Shown: piece by piece, positions 51,864 to 61,233 of the stretch
Layout: each line of letters begins with the position of its first letter
How positions within the stretch are numbered: position 1 is the first letter of the stretch
Source: Nitrosopumilus sp.
GTDB taxonomy: Archaea; Thermoproteota; Nitrososphaeria; Nitrososphaerales; Nitrosopumilaceae
Direction: 5' to 3'
DNA length: 64,000 nucleotides
Assembly: GCF_025698945.1 (NCBI RefSeq)
Contig: NZ_JAILWM010000003.1
Location: 124,001 to 188,000, forward strand
Program-made: the position numbers and the translations under genes
The notes under the pieces: model-generated
Seen by the model: the letters and a program-made list of their open reading frames with translations, nothing else
The model's database searches: none
Told to the model about the DNA's origin: nothing

Positions 51864-53573
51864 TCACTTGTGAGTAAAAATTGCTTGATTTTGGGAATCT
51901 TTTCTACAATATCCATATCTAACAAATTGTATTTCTTCTCCTTCCTTTAATTGAAGATAATGTGGTTCTGTATAAACGTCTAATTCCTCTAAACTATCTT
52001 CATTAAAGTCATCTCCAATGAATAATACCTTTGGAATAATCATTTTAATTTCATGAGCTGTTTTTTGCGGAACCCACTGAATCTTTGGTATATTTGTAAT
52101 GTCTCCATCCGATACAAATTCTCCTTCTAATTCTGAACCTATTTTTTTAATTAGAACATTTCCTAATCCTAAAAGCCTAACTTGCATTCCTTCCTTGAGT
52201 GTTTGTGCATCATCTCCTGAAATTAAAAAATTTTCATCAACATCTATTTTTCTTTTTCCCATATCCTTTATTGGATGATTTGGAATTTCAACAAATGTTA
52301 AAGTTAAATTTTTTACAAATAATTTTTTTGCATTTTTAACCATAAATAATCTGATACTTGATGTATCAACATATTTTCTGTTAAATGATTCTAGTGCATC
52401 AAATGGTGCTAGTGTGTTTGCTTTTGTTAATCCTAATGACATAATAAATTTTCTAATTGCTTCAGGTTTAATTCCCCTTCTTCTAAGTGCCTCAAGGGTT
52501 GGAAGACGAGGATCATCGTACCATGAAACTTTTCCTTCTTCAATTAATGGTTTTATAATTCGCTTTGAAATTGGCATTCCTTTGAATTCTAGTCTTGAGA
52601 AAAATCCTTGTTGGGGCTTTCTCATTTTTAGAGCATCTAAAATTGCATCAATCAATTCTTTTCTTAATTCAAATTCTTTAGAGCGAAAAGCATGAGTAAC
52701 TCCATCAATGCTGTCTTCTATTGCAACAGCCATGTCATAGCTTGGCCAGATTCTATATTTCTCTCCTAACGTGTAGTGTTTTTCCTCTATAATCCTAAAC
52801 AATACTGGGTCTCGCATTACGGCATTGTCTGCTTTCATATCTCCCCGAAATCTCACAATTGCCTCTCCTGGCTTGAATTTAGTATTCATTTTTTCCCAAT
52901 TTTTGTTGTTTTTATCGATACCATCCATACTACATTTGCATGCTTTTCTTTCTCTTCTATTCTTGCTAATCTCATCTCGTTTACAAGTACAAATGTAAGC
53001 TTTTCCAGAATTAATTAACTCCATTCCTTTTTCATAAAAAATTTCCATATCATCTGATGTGTTTTTTACAATATCGAATTTAATTCCCAACCACTCTAAC
53101 CCTACTTTAATTGCTGCATGATATTCCATTCTTTCCGCTTCTGGATTAGTATCATCCATTCTTAGAATAAATTTTCCACCATACATTCTTGCATATTCTG
53201 AATTAATTATTGCAGCTTTTGCATGACCTATATGTGGATAACCATTTGGTTCTGGAGGAAATCTTGTAATGACTTTCCCATGTTCTGCATTATCTAATTC
53301 AGGAAGTCCCTCTCTTTCCTCAATTTTTTCTTTAGGAATTAATATTTCTGGAAAATTTTCCTCAATCTCTTTTTTTTGTTCTTCCAAAGTTAAACTATTT
53401 ACATATGAAACTATTTCAGAAATCTCTCCAGATATTTCTTTTACTTTAGTTCTTAATTCTGCTTTTACTCCAAGAATTTTTCCTAAAATTATTTTTGCAT
53501 TAGTTTGACCATCATGTTCAAATGCATTTTGAAGAGACATTTTTTTTATCTCGTTCTTTAATTCTTCATCCAT
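51864..53573 (-). CDS. gltX: Glutamyl-tRNA synthetase (archaeal GluRS/GlnRS type)
   Basis: 569-residue class I synthetase. The ATP site is FPPEPNGYPHIGHAKAA (HIGH motif, ~105-121) and the KMSKS counterpart is MPISKRIIKP (~330). The anticodon-binding part is the two-barrel beta type found in archaeal GluRS and GlnRS. A possible zinc knuckle, CTCKRDEI with CKCSMDG, lies near residues 195-215. It probably charges both tRNA-Glu and tRNA-Gln (non-discriminating), with an amidotransferase correcting the latter. The N-terminal ~95 residues are the usual archaeal helical extension. Confidence 0.94.
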   Translation of the reverse strand: MDEELKNEIKKMSLQNAFEHDGQTNAKIILGKILGVKAELRTKVKEISGEISEIVSYVNSLTLEEQKKEIEENFPEILIPKEKIEEREGLPELDNAEHGKVITRFPPEPNGYPHIGHAKAAIINSEYARMYGGKFILRMDDTNPEAERMEYHAAIKVGLEWLGIKFDIVKNTSDDMEIFYEKGMELINSGKAYICTCKRDEISKNRRERKACKCSMDGIDKNNKNWEKMNTKFKPGEAIVRFRGDMKADNAVMRDPVLFRIIEEKHYTLGEKYRIWPSYDMAVAIEDSIDGVTHAFRSKEFELRKELIDAILDALKMRKPQQGFFSRLEFKGMPISKRIIKPLIEEGKVSWYDDPRLPTLEALRRRGIKPEAIRKFIMSLGLTKANTLAPFDALESFNRKYVDTSSIRLFMVKNAKKLFVKNLTLTFVEIPNHPIKDMGKRKIDVDENFLISGDDAQTLKEGMQVRLLGLGNVLIKKIGSELEGEFVSDGDITNIPKIQWVPQKTAHEIKMIIPKVLFIGDDFNEDSLEELDVYTEPHYLQLKEGEEIQFVRYGYCRKDSQNQAIFTHK

Positions 53574-53592
53574 CTAAAATCTTCCTTTGAAC

Positions 53593-54573
53593 TTATACGC
53601 TTCTCTTAACTACAAAATCTAATAGTGTGACTAATTCTTTTTTTTGAGTACCAGAATATTTTGATAGGGATTTTTCAGCTTTTTCAGCATATTTTAGTGC
53701 CTGCTTTCTAACATTTTCTTCAATTCCTAGAGATCGGATCACATTTACAGCTTTATTTAGATCATTTCTTGAGATTTTAGAATTACCAAATGCCTTTAGA
53801 ATTATTTTTTTATCTCCTCCTTTTGCCAATTTTATTGCCATCAATATTGGCAATGATTTTTTTCCTTCTCTAAGATCATTTCCAACTGGTTTTTTTGTAA
53901 TCTTTGAATCACCCATTACACCAATTAGATCATCTGTAATCTGAAATGCAATTCCTAGATTTCTTCCAAATGATGAAAGATTAGAAATATCTTGTGCCTT
54001 ACTTGTTGCACAAATTGCACCCATTGCACATGATACATCAAATAATGCTGCTGTTTTTTTACAAATCATTGTGGTATATTCTGCTTCACTTGGAATTTTC
54101 TTTTCTTCTGCCATTTTGATATCTAATAACTGCCCCTCACAAACATCAACACAAGCTTTAGCCAATCTTGAAATTAACTGTGTAGTTGCATTTGCAGATA
54201 ATTTTGATTCCGTTATCACTTGATATGCTTTAGAAAATAACACATCCCCTGCAAGAATTGCTATTGGCATTCCAAATTTTTTATGTACTGTTGGAACTCC
54301 ATGTCGCATTTCATCATTATCCATAATGTCGTCATGAACTAGAGTAAAATTATGTATCATTTCTACTGCACTTGCAGCAGGCATTGCATTGGAAACTTTT
54401 CCACCTAAAATTTGGCAGCTTTTGATAACCATGTATGGTCTTAGTCTCTTTCCTCCATTAATTATCAAATGTCCAGCTGCTTCATAGAGTTTTTTTGGAT
54501 TTCCCTTAAGTTTTGATTTTAGATGTCTGTTTACAATTTTTGCATTATTTTCAATAGGTCTAGTTTTTTTCAT
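53593..54573 (-). CDS. Polyprenyl diphosphate synthase, probably geranylgeranyl
   Basis: 326 residues. The first Asp-rich motif is VHDDIMDNDEMRHG (~79), and the second is QITDDLIGVMGD (~223), where the third Asp of DDxxD is Gly, with Asp four residues on. GGKRLRPYMVIKS (~40) is the IPP site. It ends a run of isoprenoid genes (MVK, IPK, IDI-like, this gene), so it should elongate their product to the C20 chain for archaeal ether lipids. Its start overlaps the IDI-like gene by 14 nt. Confidence 0.9.
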   Translation of the reverse strand: MKKTRPIENNAKIVNRHLKSKLKGNPKKLYEAAGHLIINGGKRLRPYMVIKSCQILGGKVSNAMPAASAVEMIHNFTLVHDDIMDNDEMRHGVPTVHKKFGMPIAILAGDVLFSKAYQVITESKLSANATTQLISRLAKACVDVCEGQLLDIKMAEEKKIPSEAEYTTMICKKTAALFDVSCAMGAICATSKAQDISNLSSFGRNLGIAFQITDDLIGVMGDSKITKKPVGNDLREGKKSLPILMAIKLAKGGDKKIILKAFGNSKISRNDLNKAVNVIRSLGIEENVRKQALKYAEKAEKSLSKYSGTQKKELVTLLDFVVKRSV

Positions 54574-55210
54574 TTACTAACCTCCACTTTTCTATTGGTA
54601 GATGCGTTTTGATTGCCTTATCCAACCTATCATGAATTTCACTATTCATCCATGTAGATAAGATATTTGCATGCTTTTCCAGCATTTTTTTATCTGATTT
54701 ATCTAATAATTCTAAAGCTATGAGCATCCATGGACAATACAATTTGGGGTTTTTTTCAAGTTCGGACATTAACTCATTTGCTGATATCCATTTGATTTCA
54801 TCAATCTCACCAGGAATTTTTTTTAATTCTGTTGATTTATCAATTACTCCAATTAGAGTACCACAAATCTCATTTTCTGAACCTATGTCTTTGTAGGGTA
54901 CATGATATTCAAATTTGTGTAAATAGTCTAATTTTCCTTCAATACCTAATTCTTCGGGCATTCTTCTCTCTCCTGAAGAAACATACGTTTCAGATTCTCT
55001 TGGATGACTAGCAAATGTACCATCCCAGTCATTTGGCCATAACATTTTCTCTTTTGCTCTTCTAGTGAGTACTAGTCTTCCTTCATTATCAAACAACAAT
55101 GCTGTAAAAGCTCTATGTAATTTTCCATTTGGTAAATGACACTTTACTTTTTCTTCAGTCCCAATAGGATTGTCATTCTCATCAACTAAAATTACAAATT
55201 CTTCAGGCAT
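54560..55210 (-). CDS. idi: Type 1 isopentenyl-diphosphate isomerase-like protein without the catalytic Cys
   Basis: 216-residue Nudix-fold protein aligned with type 1 IDI, which interconverts IPP and DMAPP. Shared blocks are EEFVILVDENDNPIG, LLFDNEGRLVLTRRAK, WPNDWDGTFASHPRESE and ENEICGTL, which keeps the catalytic Glu pair. The residue equal to the essential Cys67 of E. coli IDI is Ala (codon 55010-55012, in TFASHP). Position in the isoprenoid operon strongly supports the pathway. ATG at 55210 overlaps the IPK gene by 8 nt; longer frames upstream run deep into IPK and are less likely. Confidence 0.85.
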   Translation of the reverse strand: MPEEFVILVDENDNPIGTEEKVKCHLPNGKLHRAFTALLFDNEGRLVLTRRAKEKMLWPNDWDGTFASHPRESETYVSSGERRMPEELGIEGKLDYLHKFEYHVPYKDIGSENEICGTLIGVIDKSTELKKIPGEIDEIKWISANELMSELEKNPKLYCPWMLIALELLDKSDKKMLEKHANILSTWMNSEIHDRLDKAIKTHLPIEKWRLVNEKN

Positions 55211-55952
55211 TTTTTCCTCTAAACATAGTTCCTTCATATTTCCTATTTTTAATAGCTTGTACAATTCTTTCTGGATAATTTCCATTTACAAAAAATACAT
55301 TCATTCCCATCTTAGCAATTTTTGTAGCTTCTTCAACCTTTCTTGACATTCCACCTGTAACATCCATCTTGTTTTCAGAAATTAACGGGTTTTGATCCTT
55401 TAGCTCATAGATCAATTTTTTTGATTTAAAATCAGAGTATAACCCATTCTCATTTAGAGCAAAAATTGTTAATTTTGGTTTTAGAATTTTTGCAAGATGA
55501 GTCATTATTTTATCTCCTGATAAAATGTAAGTTTTTTTCTGACCATACCATAATGCATCCCCAAATGTGACTGGTATTAATCCGGATTTTGCTATTTCTT
55601 GAATCTCTTTAATTTTTTTAACTATTGGTCTGTTTCCTGACATAAAATCTGTTGGAGGTAAACAATATGGATTTAGTTTATTTTTTAATAATGAATCTAA
55701 AATTATCTTGTTAAGATCTATCATTGAATTCTTTACAATTGAAACTCCTCTTATGTCATATTTTCTTTCTTTCGTATGCATATCATATTTTACAGACCAA
55801 TAATGGCCATATGATCCTCCTCCATGAACAATCACTATTGGTTCTTTGATCTTTTTTAAGCTCTTAGCAATGCTGTCTATGGTTTTTCTTCTTGGAGATA
55901 ATGGTTTTTCTTTATTTGTAATAATTGATCCGCCTAATTTTATTAGAATCAT
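55203..55952 (-). CDS. Isopentenyl phosphate kinase
   Basis: Makes IPP from isopentenyl phosphate, the final step of the alternative archaeal mevalonate route. 249 residues of the amino-acid kinase fold: MILIKLGGSIITNKEKP, the glycine-rich HGGGSYGHYWS with the IPK-specific substrate His (~60), FGDALWY, and KMDVTGGMSRKVEEATKIA. Encoded between mevalonate kinase and the IDI-like protein, exactly where this pathway needs it. Confidence 0.93.
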   Translation of the reverse strand: MILIKLGGSIITNKEKPLSPRRKTIDSIAKSLKKIKEPIVIVHGGGSYGHYWSVKYDMHTKERKYDIRGVSIVKNSMIDLNKIILDSLLKNKLNPYCLPPTDFMSGNRPIVKKIKEIQEIAKSGLIPVTFGDALWYGQKKTYILSGDKIMTHLAKILKPKLTIFALNENGLYSDFKSKKLIYELKDQNPLISENKMDVTGGMSRKVEEATKIAKMGMNVFFVNGNYPERIVQAIKNRKYEGTMFRGKNA

Positions 55953-55975
55953 GTAGTTCCAAATTATCTTGTCAA

Positions 55976-56923
55976 TTAAAAAGTATCCAGTCCTCTAAAA
56001 TCAATTTTTACGGAAAAACATTCGTAATTTTTATTTCTAAATTCATTAATTATGTTATTCAAGTTTGATTCCTCTGTTAAAGAAAATATGCATCCCCCAC
56101 CTCCAGCACCTGTAATTTTAGCACCAAGAGTAAATTTTTGACTTGTTCTAATCATATCTCTTAACTTCTCATTAGACACGCCAATTGTTTCTAAATATTC
56201 TTGATTTTGAATAATTTTCTTTCCTAATTTATCGATGTTATTTTCTTTAAGAATTTTTAAAACCTCTTCAATTAGTTTTGATTCTTTTTCACATAAGTTG
56301 GAAAATTCTTCTTGGTTTTCTTCTTTGAATTGATTTACTTTATTTACTATTGATTCTGTAGAATGCTCTATGTTTGAATTAGCAATTACTAGATGAAAAT
56401 TAGGCTCATATTCTAGTTTTTCGAATCCATTTTTTTTATCATATTTCATAATTCCGCCATATGTGCAAACTGTACAGTCAGCTCCTGAAGTATTTTGAAA
56501 AATAGTTCTCTCAGCTTCAATTGCAAGTTCTAGCACTTGTTCTTTTGATTTTTCGCCAAATAACTTTGAAATTGCTCCAGCACCTGCTACACAACATGCT
56601 GATGATGAACCTAGACCTACACCCAATGGAATTTCTGAATCCACTATAATTTCAACACCTTTGATTTTGTTTTGAGATTGCAGCATTTTGTTGGCTAAAT
56701 AATAAAATGGTTTTAATGGTGACTTTATTTCAGAAATTAATTTACATGGTTTTTCTGAAAGACTTCCAATATTTGATTCAATAATTATTTTATTTTCTTC
56801 TATATCCTTTGCAGTAACTGTGATTCTTTTATTTATTGCACATAGAATTGCTTTTACTCCATAAACTACAAAATGTTCTCCAAAAAGAATTACTTTACCA
56901 GGTGCTGATGCTTTAGATTTCAA
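55976..56923 (-). CDS. mvk: Mevalonate kinase
   Basis: GHMP kinase of 315 residues phosphorylating mevalonate. N-terminal APGKVILFGEHFVVYG (~7-22), ATP loop PLGVGLGSSSACCVAGAG (~99-116), and the C-terminal GAKITGAGGGGCIF. Motif order and length fit mevalonate kinase rather than phosphomevalonate kinase or homoserine kinase. The next gene downstream is IPK. Confidence 0.93.
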   Translation of the reverse strand: MKSKASAPGKVILFGEHFVVYGVKAILCAINKRITVTAKDIEENKIIIESNIGSLSEKPCKLISEIKSPLKPFYYLANKMLQSQNKIKGVEIIVDSEIPLGVGLGSSSACCVAGAGAISKLFGEKSKEQVLELAIEAERTIFQNTSGADCTVCTYGGIMKYDKKNGFEKLEYEPNFHLVIANSNIEHSTESIVNKVNQFKEENQEEFSNLCEKESKLIEEVLKILKENNIDKLGKKIIQNQEYLETIGVSNEKLRDMIRTSQKFTLGAKITGAGGGGCIFSLTEESNLNNIINEFRNKNYECFSVKIDFRGLDTF

Positions 56924-56941
56924 GTGAACACTTGGATTGAT

Positions 56942-57565
56942 TTATTCGATTTCCTCTTCGGTGATCTTTGTTTCGAAATCATCAATTTCATATTTCATTG
57001 ATTCGCCTTCTTTTAGTTCTCCTCTTTCGATTAAAACTTGACGAACTAATAACCAGTAAACTGTTGCCAATGCTTTTCTTCCTCTATTGTTTGCTGGAAT
57101 AATTACATCGATATTTGATGTAATGTTATCTGTATTTGCAATTCCGATGACTGGAATTCCTGCATTTGTTGCTTCGATAATTGCTTGTTCATCCACTTGT
57201 GGGTCTGAGATTAAGACTATTTTTGGTTCAATGTAATATGGCAAAGAAGGATTTGTTAATGTACCTGGCATGAATCTGCCTAAAAGTTTCTTTGAGCCTA
57301 AAATTTCACAAAATTTCTCAATCGGAGTCTCTGCATATTGTCTTCCAGAGCATACTATGAGATTCTCAGCACCTAATCTGTTGATGAATTTGGCTGCAGT
57401 TTGAATTTTTTCTAATGTGATATCCAAATCAAGCATGTAAAGCCCTTCTGGACTAGCTTTTGTAATAAAAGATTTCATGAATTTGGTTTTAACTTGAGTA
57501 CCAACTCTGATACCTGTAGTTAGGATCTTCTTTTTGATGTCAGATGTTTCTGCTTGTTGGCTCAT
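56942..57565 (-). CDS. rpsB: 30S ribosomal protein uS2
   Basis: 207 residues, archaeal/eukaryotic S2 type: GTQVKTKFMKSFI at the start, LDLDITLEKIQTAAKFI, then NPSLPYYIEPKIVLISDPQVDEQAI and IPVIGIANTDNITSNIDVIIPANNRGRKAL in short blocks. An acidic C-terminal tail (KITEEEIE). Lies between enolase and mevalonate kinase, the arrangement common in archaea. Confidence 0.96.
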   Translation of the reverse strand: MSQQAETSDIKKKILTTGIRVGTQVKTKFMKSFITKASPEGLYMLDLDITLEKIQTAAKFINRLGAENLIVCSGRQYAETPIEKFCEILGSKKLLGRFMPGTLTNPSLPYYIEPKIVLISDPQVDEQAIIEATNAGIPVIGIANTDNITSNIDVIIPANNRGRKALATVYWLLVRQVLIERGELKEGESMKYEIDDFETKITEEEIE

Positions 57566-57572
57566 GACGATT

Positions 57573-58811
57573 TTAAATCTCTGCCATACCGCATATTAAA
57601 TCATGCTCTGATAGGCGTAAAAGTTCATTGAGTTTTGCCACTCTTTCTCCTCCAACTACCCCTACTTTGAGCATTTTTGACTTTGTTGCTATTCCTATGT
57701 GTGATATTTGTGAATCAGTGGATTCTCCTGATCTGTGTGATGTGATTAATTTTATATTATTTTGAGTTGCTAAATTGGCAAATTCAAATGCATCAAAAAG
57801 ACTACCTGCTTGATTTACTTTGAGAATTGCTGCATTACATGATTTTTTATCAATTGCTTTTTGTAAGATATCCTTGTTTGTAACAGTAAGATCGTCCCCT
57901 GTTACTAAGGTTTTTGGAAATTTGGCAGTCAATTCTGACATGTCTTCAAATGCTTCTTCGTGAACTGCATCTTCTGCATAAATTAATTTGTATTTTTCAA
58001 TAATGTCTGCAGCAAAATCAATTTGTTCACCAGTAGAATTTTCAAATCCAGCTCTATTGTATACATATTTTTCTTTTTGCTCATTCCATTGCGTAGATGA
58101 TGCAAAGTCAACTCCGAGAGATACTTCTTTTCCTAAGGTAAATCCTAAATTCTCAATTGCTTTTACAGAAACTTCCAATGCTTTGTGATTCTCTAATTTT
58201 GGTGCCCATCCGCCCTCATCTCCTCTTCCATTAGTAAAACCTGGATCTTCTTTTTCTAAAACACTTCTAAGCTCCCTGTGCACTGCCAAATTTGTCTCAA
58301 TGGCACTTTCAATTGTTTTTGAGCCTGTTGAACAAACTAGTATCTCTTGAATGTCTGGTGTTCCAGGACCTGCATGTGCTCCTCCTCCTAGAATGTTTCC
58401 TAGTGGAAATGGAAACTTGTATGATGATTGTGGTGAGAGTATCTTGAATAATGGCTCTTCTGCTGCTTTAGCAGCTGATTCCATAGCTGCAATAGTTACT
58501 GCAAAAGCAAGTGCTCCTCCAACTTCTGAATAATTATTTGTTTTATCCAAACTTCTCACTGTATCATGAATAACTTTGAGATCCGAGGAGTCTAATCCAA
58601 TAAATTTCTGAGCATTTTCTGATAAAACCCTTAGGCTCTCTTCTGGTTTTCCATTTGGGAAACTGACTGCCTCATATTTTCCTACACTAGCTCCTGATGG
58701 TGCACAAACTCTTCCTAGAAATTTTCCATCTGATTTCACATCAACCTCAATTGTCTTGCTTCCTCTACTGTTGTATAGAATACGTCCTTCAATTGAGGAT
58801 ATTTTGGCCAA
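57573..58811 (-). CDS. eno: Enolase
   Basis: 412-residue enolase converting 2-phosphoglycerate and phosphoenolpyruvate, here mostly for gluconeogenesis. The substrate loop is NSRGSKTIEVDV and CAPSGASVGKYEAV. Metal ligands come from DFASS, YAEDAVHEE and TGDDLTVTN, and the catalytic region from LKVNQAGS and SHRSGESTD. Length is slightly below the bacterial norm (about 430). The start is one base after the stop codon of rpoN. Confidence 0.96.
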   Translation of the reverse strand: MAKISSIEGRILYNSRGSKTIEVDVKSDGKFLGRVCAPSGASVGKYEAVSFPNGKPEESLRVLSENAQKFIGLDSSDLKVIHDTVRSLDKTNNYSEVGGALAFAVTIAAMESAAKAAEEPLFKILSPQSSYKFPFPLGNILGGGAHAGPGTPDIQEILVCSTGSKTIESAIETNLAVHRELRSVLEKEDPGFTNGRGDEGGWAPKLENHKALEVSVKAIENLGFTLGKEVSLGVDFASSTQWNEQKEKYVYNRAGFENSTGEQIDFAADIIEKYKLIYAEDAVHEEAFEDMSELTAKFPKTLVTGDDLTVTNKDILQKAIDKKSCNAAILKVNQAGSLFDAFEFANLATQNNIKLITSHRSGESTDSQISHIGIATKSKMLKVGVVGGERVAKLNELLRLSEHDLICGMAEI

Positions 58812-58812
58812 G

Positions 58813-59049
58813 TTACTCTAACTCAGATTGAACTTCTTGTTTTCTTCTCTGAATTGCTTCATAAAATGGAATTACTTGCTGAATTGTTTCAACAGTAGTC
58901 AATAACATTCGTCTACAACAATATCTTTCAATTCCTAAAGAATCTAAAACTTTGACTGGATCTTCTCCAGCTTTTACTTTATTTTCATAATCTTCAAATT
59001 TATCGGCAACTAAATTACCACATGTAAAACATCTTACTGGAATTAACAT
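58813..59049 (-). CDS. rpoN: RNA polymerase subunit N
   Basis: Small zinc subunit (Rpb10 family) of archaeal RNA polymerase, 78 residues: MLIPVRCFTCGNLVADK and the signature ERYCCRRMLL. Four cysteines (two CxxC and CC) bind zinc. The ATG 12 codons into the longest frame is the family start. It leads the rpoN-eno-rpsB block, which continues into isoprenoid genes. An AT-rich box at about 59074 separates it from tRNA-Leu. Confidence 0.96.
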   Translation of the reverse strand: MLIPVRCFTCGNLVADKFEDYENKVKAGEDPVKVLDSLGIERYCCRRMLLTTVETIQQVIPFYEAIQRRKQEVQSELE

Positions 59050-59101
59050 ACGAACAAAAAAGTAATCAAGGATTATAAAAACCATGCAAGGTCATTTTGT
59101 T

Positions 59102-59186
59102 GCGGGCGTCGCCCAGCCTGGCCAAAGGCGCTAGCTTGAGGGGCTAGTCTCTTAGGAGTTCGTGGGTTCAAATCCCATCGCCCGCA
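59102..59186 (+). tRNA. tRNA-Leu (GAG)
   Basis: Class II tRNA with a long variable arm (TCTCTTAGGAGTTC). Acceptor GCGGGCG pairs with CGCCCGC, then A. Anticodon stem CTAGC/GCTAG with loop TTGAGGG gives GAG, reading CUU/CUC. The T loop is TTCAAAT. CCA is not encoded and no intron is seen. Confidence 0.93.
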
Positions 59187-59199
59187 TTATATGTAAAAA

Positions 59200-59814
59200 T
59201 TATTTTTCTATATTTTGTAAAGTCTTGATTAATTCTGAACGTCTTTTTTCTTCAGTTATTGCAGATCTAACATCATCGACAAGTATTCTATTAACATCTA
59301 TTTTTCTTCTAGCTTCTTTTACAACTTTGTCATATAATGAAAAAGTGTAAAGATTAAGATACAAATTCTCCATTACATCAAAAATTCTTGTAGCCTCTTC
59401 GATGTTACCTGTTCGAATTTTATCAAATACCATTCTTTTTAATTCTCCAACACAATCAAGTAAACCTAGAACATAAGATTCTGGAGATACTGATAATTTT
59501 TTATCAGACGGAATTACTTTTTTCTCAACTATTGCAATAAGACACACTGCTTCAACATATTCTTGTTCAGGAGTTATTAGATATCTTTTAAGATCGCCCA
59601 ATGCTTTTTTCTTATATTTTTTCAATAATGTTTCTGCTTGTCTCAAATGTTTTTTGCCTGTTTGTAAATCTCCTTTGTGAACTGCAATAATTGATCTACT
59701 ACAAAGAATAATCACTTCTCTGGTATTTTTTAAAAGAAATTCTCTTGAATCTTGAACTGTTCCTAATGATTTTGCAATTTTATCTAATGAAGTTTTAACA
59801 TTTCCTAATGACAT
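59200..59814 (-). CDS. Archaeal translin-family protein
   Basis: 204-residue helical protein of the translin/TRAX family, which bind single-stranded nucleic acid as octamers. The C-terminal signature LYTFSLYDKVVKEARRKIDVNRILVDDVRSAI, seen in blocks, matches archaeal translins. The earlier region contains GDLQTGKKHLRQAETLLKK and EYVEAVCLIAIVEKK. Possible RNA-binding or nuclease role. A perfect palindrome lies just before the start codon. Confidence 0.83.
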   Translation of the reverse strand: MSLGNVKTSLDKIAKSLGTVQDSREFLLKNTREVIILCSRSIIAVHKGDLQTGKKHLRQAETLLKKYKKKALGDLKRYLITPEQEYVEAVCLIAIVEKKVIPSDKKLSVSPESYVLGLLDCVGELKRMVFDKIRTGNIEEATRIFDVMENLYLNLYTFSLYDKVVKEARRKIDVNRILVDDVRSAITEEKRRSELIKTLQNIEK

Positions 59815-59820
59815 TACTAA

Positions 59821-59841
59821 TTATCCTAAATCCTAGGATAA
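59821..59841. promoter_or_regulatory. Palindromic operator candidate upstream of translin gene
   Basis: TTATCCTA and TAGGATAA form a perfect 8-bp inverted repeat around AATCC, and include the 10-bp palindrome ATCCTAGGAT (59830-59839). It is only 7 nt before the translin start and between the probable TATA element (near 59842) and the start, a usual place for repressor binding. Confidence 0.4.
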
Positions 59842-59903
59842 AGCCGTTTGCCAAACTCTTAGGAAGTTCTCAACATCCATTTCCTAAATCAAATTTTTGA
59901 AGA

Positions 59904-61109
59904 CTATGATTTGAATGCATTTCTCAATAAAATTGGCGCAATGAATATTGTTGCTAAAATCACAAATACAAGTGTAGAGTAAATCTCATCTGAAAGTATC
60001 TCAAAAGCTAATCCTATTCCTGCAACAATAAATGCTACTTCTCCTCTTGCAATCATTCCATATCCAATTAAAAAACCTCTTTTCTTGTTTTTTAACAAAA
60101 TGGATGCAGGAATTCCACATCCAAGAACTTTAGAAAATACTGCAACTATCAAAATTACTGTAAACAAAACCCAGTTGATTGAAGAAATTTGTGTAATGTC
60201 TACATATGTTCCAATTACTGCAAAAAACAATGGAGCGACAATAACCTTTAACCTTCCAACAAACTCGTGCACCTGAACTGCTAATTTAGAACCTGCTAAT
60301 CCCATTCCAGCCGCAAATGCTCCTACAATGGGATTTAATCCAATACTAGATGCAATTGCAGCTAAACCAAACGCTGAACCGAGTGCAACACCTTCTCTTG
60401 TACCTCTTGCATCTAATGTTGACGGATGTGTTTTTGAAACTATGTGAACTATCTTAGGCAACAAATACACTGCTCCTAATAAAATTAAAATCCAAAATAC
60501 TATATCTGTAATTGTAGTTATTGCAACTGATTCTATTGTTGGAATTGTTTCCAAAGTAACAATCGAAATTACTGCTGAAAGAATTGCAAGACCTAATACA
60601 TCATCCAATACAGCGGCATTTACCAGAATATTTCCTTCTTTTGATCTCTCTTTTCCTAGTTCTTCTAAAATTACGACAGATACAGCAATACTTGTTGCGC
60701 TAAGGGTTGCACCAATTAATACTGCAACTGTCCAATTAAATCCCATAAGAAATACAATAAAGTACCCTGTGGCAAGAGGAACGATTACTCCACACACTCC
60801 AATAATTGCAGACTTTGGACCTGCTTTGATTAGATCATGAAATGTAAAATGTAGTCCTGCAGAAAACAAGATTATGATTCCAGAAATTTGCCATAAACCC
60901 AACATTACCTCATTCAGTTCAACAATTGGTCTCTCAAAAATTGGGATTACACCACCTAATGCCGTAGGTCCTAGGATAATCCCTGCAAACACAAATCCAA
61001 CTACCTCTGAGATTTTGAAATGAGAACATAATCTTCCCAAAAGTAATGCGGGTAAGACTAAAAATAAAATCCCGATAATTGTTGGAACTACATCAAACTC
61101 TGAGACCAT
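59904..61109 (-). CDS. Monovalent cation:proton antiporter (CPA2 family)
   Basis: 401 residues with about 12 membrane helices. Features of CPA2/KefB-type exchangers: FVFAGIILGPTALGG (helix 2), LVNAAVLDDVLGLAILS with the conserved Asp pair near residue 168, and GYGMIARGEVAFIVAG (~355). The C-terminal RCK nucleotide-binding domain of KefB is absent, so it is likely a simple Na+/H+ or K+/H+ exchanger. Ion specificity is not certain. Confidence 0.9.
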   Translation of the reverse strand: MVSEFDVVPTIIGILFLVLPALLLGRLCSHFKISEVVGFVFAGIILGPTALGGVIPIFERPIVELNEVMLGLWQISGIIILFSAGLHFTFHDLIKAGPKSAIIGVCGVIVPLATGYFIVFLMGFNWTVAVLIGATLSATSIAVSVVILEELGKERSKEGNILVNAAVLDDVLGLAILSAVISIVTLETIPTIESVAITTITDIVFWILILLGAVYLLPKIVHIVSKTHPSTLDARGTREGVALGSAFGLAAIASSIGLNPIVGAFAAGMGLAGSKLAVQVHEFVGRLKVIVAPLFFAVIGTYVDITQISSINWVLFTVILIVAVFSKVLGCGIPASILLKNKKRGFLIGYGMIARGEVAFIVAGIGLAFEILSDEIYSTLVFVILATIFIAPILLRNAFKS

Positions 61110-61233
61110 TTGTGCCTAATTTTGATTTATTGCCTTAAAACTCTAGTCTCTTATTTGCAAAACTGAAATCTATGATTAGGCCCTATTTTGTACTTCCAAA
61201 GCTCTTATTTTGGTAATTATTTTCTTGAACAAT

